Assembly (NCBI GenBank): GCA_037074705.1
Contig: CM073591.1
Location: 92,477,532 to 92,541,531, forward strand
Reading direction: 5' to 3'
Origin: Zhengitettix transpicula
Lineage: Eukaryota > Arthropoda > Insecta > Orthoptera > Tetrigidae
DNA: 64,000 nucleotides
The position numbers and the translations under genes were made by a program. Below the pieces are notes generated by a model that was not told where the DNA came from, ran no database searches, and saw only the letters and a list, made by a program, of their open reading frames with translations. The stretch's first letter is position 1; every line of letters begins with the position of its first letter. Shown piece by piece: positions 56,787-64,000 of the stretch.

Positions 56787-57850
56787 TCACTCTTTGCAAA
56801 ATTCTGTCATTGGGATAGATCTTCTGGAACACCAATATGCGTGATATCTGTCACACACCATTTCACATAATTCACAAACACAATTCACATCTAGTTGATG
56901 AAAGCTTTTTGATTTACAAATCTTGTGGTGAAAACCGTGCACGGCGAAACGGGTTACTGTGTGTCGTAGTTCGTATGATGCTCTCCTCCATTCGTTTGTC
57001 ATCATGGCGGTGGTACTGTAGAAATCGTCCCATATCTGGTTCTTCTTTTCCTTTAGTTCTTGGATCACGTGTTGATATGCGGGTGTAGATGGCAAAGTTA
57101 ACCCTGTTGTATAGCGTAGGTCTTCTAAGTAGAAAGGTTCCCTTGTGAGTTCATATGCAAGTCGTGATGGCGTATATTTCGTACAGTATCTTTTTCAGAA
57201 AAGTTGCTTTTATCTTTTCAATATCTTTCAGGTTCTTTCTATTTAGTTTCTCCCATATTAATTCCAGACCGTATGTGACTATTGGGGTGAATTTTGCTTT
57301 GTAGTGTGAGATACTCGTGTCTATGGAGAGTTGTCGTATCATCTGAATATCTTGCATTGCTCTGATAGCTGCGATTACTTTTTCTTTCATGTGTAGTGTG
57401 AATGTGCTTCTTGTCGGTTGTAAGGTTATCCCAAGGTATTTTGCTGTTTGTAACACTTATTGGTTTGTTTCCGAGGTAGAGAGTATCTTTCGTTCTGTGT
57501 CTGCCAACTTTCCTGAATATCATTGCTGCTGTCTTTTGAAGGTTTATTTCTAGTTCATTGTCTTGAGCCCAGATCGTTAGATTGTTTAAGGCCTCTTGTA
57601 GATCTTGTCTGGAGGTTGCTGTGATCTGCATACACATAGAGACGCGTGTTTTCTGTTGGTAGTGATTCGGCTATATCTGCAGTCGCAATATTAAACAATA
57701 ACGGGCTTAGGGGGTCTCCTTGTAGTACCCCGTTTGTATGTGTTATTGGGTCCGATACTGATATGCTGTCATCTATTTCTACTTGGTTCTCATGCAAGAT
57801 GTTTGAGATTATTATCGTCAGGTAATGTTCTTTTCCAATCAATGATTGGA
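56787..57850 (-). pseudogene. Non-LTR retrotransposon (LINE) ORF2 relic, 3' half
   Basis: Read leftward from 57842: NGVLQGDPLSPLLFNIATAD (reverse transcriptase palm), then LYVYADH where YADD is expected. After a frame shift come ITATSRQDLQEALNNLTIWA and NELEINLQKTAAMIFRK (palm/thumb). After another, KYLGITLQ, SHYKAKFTPIVTYGLELIWE and IEKIKATFLKKIL follow. The last block has CVCELCEMVCDRYHAYWC, a C-x2-C...H-x4-C knuckle typical of LINE ORF2 ends. At least three frame breaks make it dead. I cannot assign the clade. The 5' half is absent from the window. Confidence 0.82.
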
Positions 57851-59399
57851 CTTATATAGTGACCGCTGACCAACTATTCCAATCTCTAAATAGTCCTGTG
57901 AGACATAGAATTAATTTTTTCATTCATCTCTATGGATATTCCGAAGACTGATACTCGCTCCGAATTTTCTGAAAGACTCTTCATTTTGTTTGCCCAATGA
58001 AAATTCAACATACTTATATTTAAAAATGTTCAATTTTTTTTCTATTCATCTTTCTCTTAACTGTGAATTTTCCATTCTTTTTTTCACTCATTTAGACAAC
58101 AGACTGAGTACCTTAATTTTTTTTAATCTGCTATCAGCGAATGAACGATGTTTTTTTATACGAGTTGTGGTTAACTTGAGTTAATCCAATTATATCTAGC
58201 TTCAACTAGTGAGTAACTACAAAATCTACTTTTCCTTGTTATATTAATATTACGCTATCCGACTTATTTTCTTCATATTGTATTGTGAGTATATGACTGT
58301 AACAGTGCCTTTAACTATTCATTCATAAACATGTAACAAAAGTAATTGGCTTAGAGAACTTCTGACAAGAGTTCTAAACTGAAGATAAGGTTTAATAAAT
58401 ATACAATTTAAATAACGCAGTGATGCGAAGTCGTATTTTATATTAAATATATTCTTATGAATTTTGAAAGTCAGTATGAATTAACAATAATTTAATATAT
58501 GTATGCTGTTCATTCTTAAGAGATTACTACAGAAACTTGGTCCAATGGAAGTCCATTTAGGTGTTGGTCACATTTTTTTCGCACTCTTTTCATATTATTG
58601 TTCGCATTTTCGCCACTTCTGAATCAGGATTGTTCTCTTTGGCTGAATAAATTTAAAAGGAATTTCAATCACACTTTTCATATTCCCGTAAATAAATTAT
58701 GTAATGCATATGTAAATATATCACTGTATTTTACTACTCCATTCACTTATTCAGTTTATTGTGAAGTATTAGGTAAATCATTTCTGTTTCCATGAAAAAA
58801 ATTTTGAAGATTAATTTAGGGTCACCAAATAATTATAGTGGTTATGAAATAAAAATAATGTTACCCTGAATCATAAGCTAGAGTTATCTATAACCTAATA
58901 GCAGTATCTTTCGACGTTTAATAATACCTTTGATAATGAATTCAGACCTTCTGTTTCCCATCAGAAATTTTTTTTAAAAAATTGTGGACACTTTGAAAAT
59001 TTAGCATTAGTATAATTCACGTTATTTATTATTTTAGTTTTTTAAAAAAACAATGATTAAAATTCGACTCTCTGGGAAAGCGAACCCAGGCTCACAATTT
59101 TATGTTTTGCACTTAAAAATGCTTTTGGTCTTTACTATTGTTTCTTCTCTGATGCATTATAACTACGCATTTGAAATGATCAAAATTTAGAAGCTAATTA
59201 CAAAGTAATTCTACTTTTATCGATAAAACATTTGGTCAGAAATATATTTTTTAGTTCTCTTCTTTACTATAAAAAATAATAATTATTTTACCCTTTATCA
59301 TTTATATATTTCAGAAATAGTATAATACCGAATTGCAAAAAGAAGATAGGAGACCGGTAAAATACACCCTCAAAGTAAGACAATTAATTTAAGACGTCG
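57851..59399. other. Intergenic
   Basis: AT-rich; nothing recognised beyond short random ORFs. Confidence 0.35.
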
Positions 59400-59560
59400 T
59401 TGTGCCTTATATGCCCAGCAGTACCAGATTTCTATTAACGGGTCACGCAATTCTCCTAAATTATGTATGCTTGTGAGCGGGGTGATGACGTCGTAGATGT
59501 GTTTTATTAGGTTGAGATCAGGCAAATGTCATGACCAAGACATGAACGTGAGTTCACTAT
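59400..59560 (-). pseudogene. Tc1-like transposase fragment
   Basis: The minus strand reads HLPDLNLIKHIYDVITPLTS, then HNLGELRDPLIEIWYC. This parallels the Tc1 block SPDLNPIEHLWD...NLQELR.AL.EEW, including the third catalytic residue region. Only about 45 residues survive. Confidence 0.6.
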
Positions 59561-60229
59561 CATAGATCACAAACTAGTAAAACAACGGTCTTCTGAGAGA
59601 TCATAGACATTACGAGGAATGAAAATAAATAAACGTAAAGAAGACAAAAATAAAACGAGGTAGCAGTGAAAAACTGAAAGTGTAAAGAAAAGTCCATATA
59701 TATAAACCATTAAATTGCCAAAATATTTGTTCCTTCACATTTATCATTTATTCGTTATTTATTTTATTTATTATATTTTATTTTTATTACTATTTATTGA
59801 GTTCATCGATTTTATTTTGTGAGATACGTATATCTTATGGTGACCGTGTAAAACGTTATGAACGTATGCACAGCTCAGATGGACATAATTTAATTATTTT
59901 CCAATTATATGCCGGAACATTGTCCAATTTAGAAAAAAAAATATTAGAACAAGTTAACTCTGATTTTGTCTGGATTCAAATTGGCACATATATAATTTAA
60001 GAATTTTTTGGACCATATGAAGATTTACTTAATGATTATTATTGATGTTAGAATACAATAAAAAATGTAATTAAATAATTAGATTATAAAATATAAATAA
60101 AATTTTATAACAAAATGTCGAAATCTGCATCAAAATTCTACTTTACTCGAATTTTTTCTTTTGCTCGAATTTATATACTGGTTTATTTTTAAATTATGAC
60201 TGATAAGCAAACCTTGTAGAGACTATATA
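59561..60229. other. Intergenic
   Basis: AT-rich, no recognised feature. Confidence 0.35.
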
Positions 60230-60480
60230 TATAAACTAGCTGGGTGCCCGGGGTTGTCAGAATGAATCTCAGCGACATCCATAACCCCAGATTTTAATGC
60301 AATCTCGGTTGTTTTCGCGTTATTTTTATGTCCCGCCTCACCACTTCCATATAGCATAGAAAAAGGACCAAAAGGGGCGACGGGGAAGGTAGAGCAAAGG
60401 TAGCCAAGACATCCGGAAATTTGACAGAAAGCGATGTAGGGAAAATGTGGAAGTTCTGTTTAGGACGGAACGTATTTCTC
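60230..60480 (-). mobile_element. Helitron-like fragment (same family as 43.4-44.8 kb, opposite strand)
   Basis: ACTAGCTGGGTGCCCGGGG at 60235 is the complement of a hairpin plus CAGCTAGT terminus. The following AATCTCAGCGACATCCATAA, then CCCCAGATTTTAATGC and TTATTTTTATGTCCCGCC, matches the complement of 44225-44300 in the larger element. The copy is truncated after about 250 bp. Confidence 0.6.
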
Positions 60481-63040
60481 CGTCCGTGAATTTGTGAATC
60501 TCTACAAATGTTTAGAATTAATTATGCATATTGCCGTACGATTCTCAGTTATATCAGTACCATGTGATAAATTTAATCCTCCCCACATAGACGTGCAACG
60601 GTACGATACTCTCTTTTAGAGATAACCGCATGAAGTTGTAGTGTATTAAATTGTATCTGCATGGTATATAAAATATCAGCTTGTCAGTCACGTTTTCGCC
60701 AAAAGAATGTTTGCTTTAATATGTATAGGAATATGTTTTAACGTGTATATCTTTTATTTGAGTATAAATTTGTATATAACCGTCTGTGTCAAGATAGTAT
60801 ATTTAAGAGAATTTCCGACGTTATATATGTAAAGTAAAATTCGGAAGTATTTAGTTTTGTAGAAACTGAGAAACTTATTTTTTTAAAAAATAATCATTAA
60901 TATATATTCTTGTTACAGGCATTCCATTGAGTATTTTATAATTCTTAAATTTTATGTAGTATCATATTGGTGAAATGAAATTCATTTTTTAAAACAAAGG
61001 ATTAATGAAAATAAATAATATCAACTCCAAATACAATTTAATTTCTGAAACTTTTAGGTAATTTAAGTTCTATGGATGCAGATTAAAATATATCTAATAA
61101 TGTAATATGCATTTTCGACTGTATTCGTTTATGCATGGTTTACATTTGACTACGTTTAAGTTCAATAGAGTTATTCGTAAGCAGTTCTATCCCGGGTAAG
61201 CACATCAAAACGGTTTCCACTTATAATAAATAATTTATATGGACACTTAAAATAAATAGTGGTCGATATTCCACCTCTCCACCGTACCACGCAGTGGTAG
61301 AACCTATTATTTCCCTCTAAAATATTTTGGGATCATCAGATGAGGTGAACATAGTGTGTATTATTTTGCATCTGAATGTATTTTATTCTATGATATCGTG
61401 TAGTAATATTTGTCAAAAATAATAGGGTTGTACCGCGGTTTTCTTGTTTTAATGGAAAATCATTCTAAATAGTTAATGCGCGCTGCTGGTATCGATGTAA
61501 CAATCAGAATTCTCGGACCAATATAATAGTATATATAAATATACATAATCATCACAACTTACCTTCTCAAGTTAATAAGTAGCATCATCAAACAGTGAGC
61601 AATTTCATTACATTCATGTCATTATAGGGCATATAATATCCAAGTCGTTGTGTTCTTGTAGAAATAAGTATGCTAAATTAACGATACTGAAAGTTTTGTC
61701 TGAACTCAACATGAATTTAACCAAAAAGTTAATGACCCTGCAGTTAGGGTTATACTTTTAACCGATGCATTATACTATTAGGAATGTGTGTGGGATAATC
61801 TACGTTAAAAAATACTTTCAGAAGTTATTTGCAACAAAAAACTCGAAGAAGTGTTATATACTAATTAAAAGCTGAAACCGTGTTATATATAAATATGTAT
61901 AAAATTTATTTCCGTGATAAAAATTTAATGTACGAACGTCTGTTGGTTGAGACGTAAATTGTTAGTACTTCATAAATAATCCAGTTAACGACTAGGAAAT
62001 CGTTGTTTTGTTGGAGGTTATATTTCGGAAGCTAAATATAATTTTCGCGTATTAATTATGTATATATTAAAAATAAAAATTAGGCAGACAAGTGCATACT
62101 CGAATCGAGATACTGTGTGGAGAGTGCACCACTCGTTAGATACCTTATAATGAGAGGAGTTCTTCTTTAAAAGATCGATGAGAGTCAAATAAACATTCTC
62201 AACCGAAGGTGTAAGCACGTTGCTCAATTTTTGTGACGAGAAGTGCACACTGCTTTTGTGCGCCCCCCTAGATTTATTTAGGGAAGTAATAGACCCTAGA
62301 CTCGTATTAAAACTTCATTTGCCTGAATTAATTTGGTGAAGGAAATCAGTAAACTAGCGATCGACGCCGATTTCCAAGACGAGTCCTCGTTGAGAAAGAC
62401 ACTGATTTTCTCGATGTTGCTGATCTTTAATACCAGAAACAGGGCGATGAGCACAGAAACTTGGTAAATTCATTGCACAATTTAGATATACCAAACATTT
62501 CAGGTTATAGTGACCAAGGATGGAAGATAAAAAAATTCTTACAGAAAACTGTACGTTCAACAAATGATTCGACTTTGCAGTGCGCCATGACAGTTTTTCA
62601 CAGACGTCACCTCAGAAATAAATATAATTTATACAATTGATGTGATGGTTTACTTAGTAACTATTTGTTTTAAGAATTTGTAACCTTCTCTCAAATTTCC
62701 TGGCTATATATAAAATAATATGTGTTGTGACTCGATGACAGAAAAAAATGTAGACCATATCAATAAAATTTGAAGCCCTTATAATTAAAAATCCTAGCTT
62801 ATACGGAATTAACGTTTTGCTCAATTTTTAAGGTTAGGGTTAGATTTAGCCGAAATATTTACTTACGACGTATAGCACCCATAGGATAGTTCTTAGGTCG
62901 ATATATTTTTCATTATATAGTTACTTATATATTTAGAATCAAGTTTTAATGATTTAATACTTTTTTGTAAGATGATCGTACGACTATCTCCTCGCCTAAT
63001 CATCACAGCAAAGAAATTGTTTATATAATATACATGCTTT
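60481..63040. other. Intergenic, no gene recognised
   Basis: AT-rich. Short ORFs at 62018-62563 have no recognised motif. Confidence 0.4.
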
Positions 63041-63044
63041 TTAA

Positions 63045-63602
63045 AAAGAAGGTGGCACAAGGTCTGCGAGGGCTACTCTCTAGCAGGAAATACCTCCGAG
63101 GGCTATTCTCTCCCAGGCAGAATCTTGTAGGACAGATACGAAGGGGCTACCTTTGGGGATGCCTTTTCCTCTCAGTTTTTGAACTAAGGTTCCCACAAGC
63201 CGAGGCACCTCGGCCTGTTCTGAGAGGTGTATGTTCCGGGGTCACAGACCTTGGGCATACGGTAAGAGTTGTCTGCTATTCCCATTGGAATAGTCGGCCA
63301 TCTACCTCCTAAACTGGTCGAGGCACGGAGAAGGGAATGCTGCGTCCCCACAGCAAACTCCTCTCCCGCTATCGGAAGGGCGTGGGACAAGTACCCAATG
63401 CCCGACCTACCTGATGCAGGTTTTTCTAAGGTTTTCCCTGCATTACTTTTAGGCAAATGCCGGGTAGAATCCTTAAAATATAGCCCGGGGGCCCTAGTTA
63501 ACCCTTGGCTATCTTCCTCTACCCGCAATCCCCCTTTCAAATCCCTTCCTATGCTATTAAAGGGGAGTTGCCCAACGTGGGCCCTCATGTAGCCTGTTGC
63601 CC
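63045..63602 (-). repeat. GC-rich unclassified repeat, inverted copy
   Basis: In minus orientation it begins GGCAACAGGCTACATGAGGG and follows the same order as 42038-42702 through GTGCCTCGACCAGTTTAGGA and CAGGCCGAGGTGCCTCGGC. It has a single copy of the segment that is duplicated at 42.2 kb. It ends in a region, TAGCCCTCGGAGGTATTTCC and TAGCCCTCGCAGACCTTG, with a short internal duplication. The 134-codon minus-strand ORF is open only in this copy. Confidence 0.8.
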
Positions 63603-64000
63603 CAAAAAAAATTAAAAAGAAGAGTTATTTCGGTAGATGGAAATCTATGTTTTAACTGTTTCAATGGAATATGATAGGCTCAAAGTAATTTACTGTGCAA
63701 CTCTTTTTTCTGTAAAAAGAAGAAAATGCCTGTCACAAGGAATAAAAATGACGCTCGTCATTTAGTCTGGAGATGACGGAGATGAACGAATTGATGGAAA
63801 AGTTTCTATTTTGTGATATCAGAAAACAACACTATATTATTCGGAATTTCAAGCCATTAATATGTATGTGATGAACAAATGAGTCAAGTAACTATGGGGA
63901 AATACTGAAGAATTTGTGTGGTGCTATTTCGAAACCCTGAAGATTTACTCAAAAATTGAGCATATAAAATGTCTGATAAGTATAGAGTTTAAAACTCTAA
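63603..64000. other. Intergenic right edge
   Basis: No gene or repeat recognised. Confidence 0.35.

Noticed and set aside
63184..63588. 134-codon minus-strand and 107-codon plus-strand ORFs
   Set aside because: They fall within a GC-rich repeat whose other copies do not keep the frame, so coding is not supported.

Overview
The window looks like AT-rich nuclear DNA from an arthropod with a large, transposon-laden genome. Evidence: introns of up to 9.8 kb, long (TA)n tracts, arthropod-type mariner, Tc1 and Helitron-like remnants, and one multi-exon gene whose protein resembles the insect/arthropod Row (relative of woc)/vertebrate POGZ zinc-finger family. I cannot place the species. A chelicerate or a large-genome insect are both plausible.

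The only convincing host gene is on the minus strand, 39778 to 7925. Seven coding exons with consistent GT/AG borders and phases join into one 1608-residue reading frame. It encodes a predicted nuclear protein with a long acidic, Ser/Asn-rich N-terminal half, a proline-rich segment, three clustered zinc fingers, an AT-hook, five or six further C2H2-type fingers, and two SUMO-interaction-like motifs near the C terminus. Its probable promoter lies at 39780-40800 and carries several ATGGCG (YY1-like) motifs. The family is known or believed to work in HP1-associated chromatin regulation; that role is inference here.

The introns and flanks are mosaics of repeats. Two fold-back families dominate. 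Family A is repeatedly bordered by (TA)n and contains a fused splice-acceptor/donor string TTTCAGGTAAG. Family B has a GAAACGTTGTGTGGTATTTA-type arm. Both share a CTGAnGA, hairpin, GAAA core that resembles the catalytic core of a hammerhead ribozyme. Other repeats are a DDE transposase pseudogene at the left edge, a complete-ended mariner at 17065-18293, a second at 50586-51624, Tc1-like and other DDE remnants, two inverted jockey-like LINE tails at 25.5-26.2 and 34.1-34.8 kb, another LINE relic at 56.8-57.8 kb, a short Penelope-like reverse transcriptase fragment, Helitron-like sequences at 43.4-44.8 and 60.2-60.5 kb, and a GC-rich unclassified repeat at 42.0-43.0 and (inverted) 63.0-63.6 kb.

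The right-hand 24 kb (about 40-64 kb) shows no host protein-coding gene I can support. No rRNA, intact tRNA or CRISPR array was seen. The most interesting leads are transposon-borne candidate recursive splice sites inside the large introns of the zinc-finger gene, and the hammerhead-like core shared by two otherwise different repeat families.
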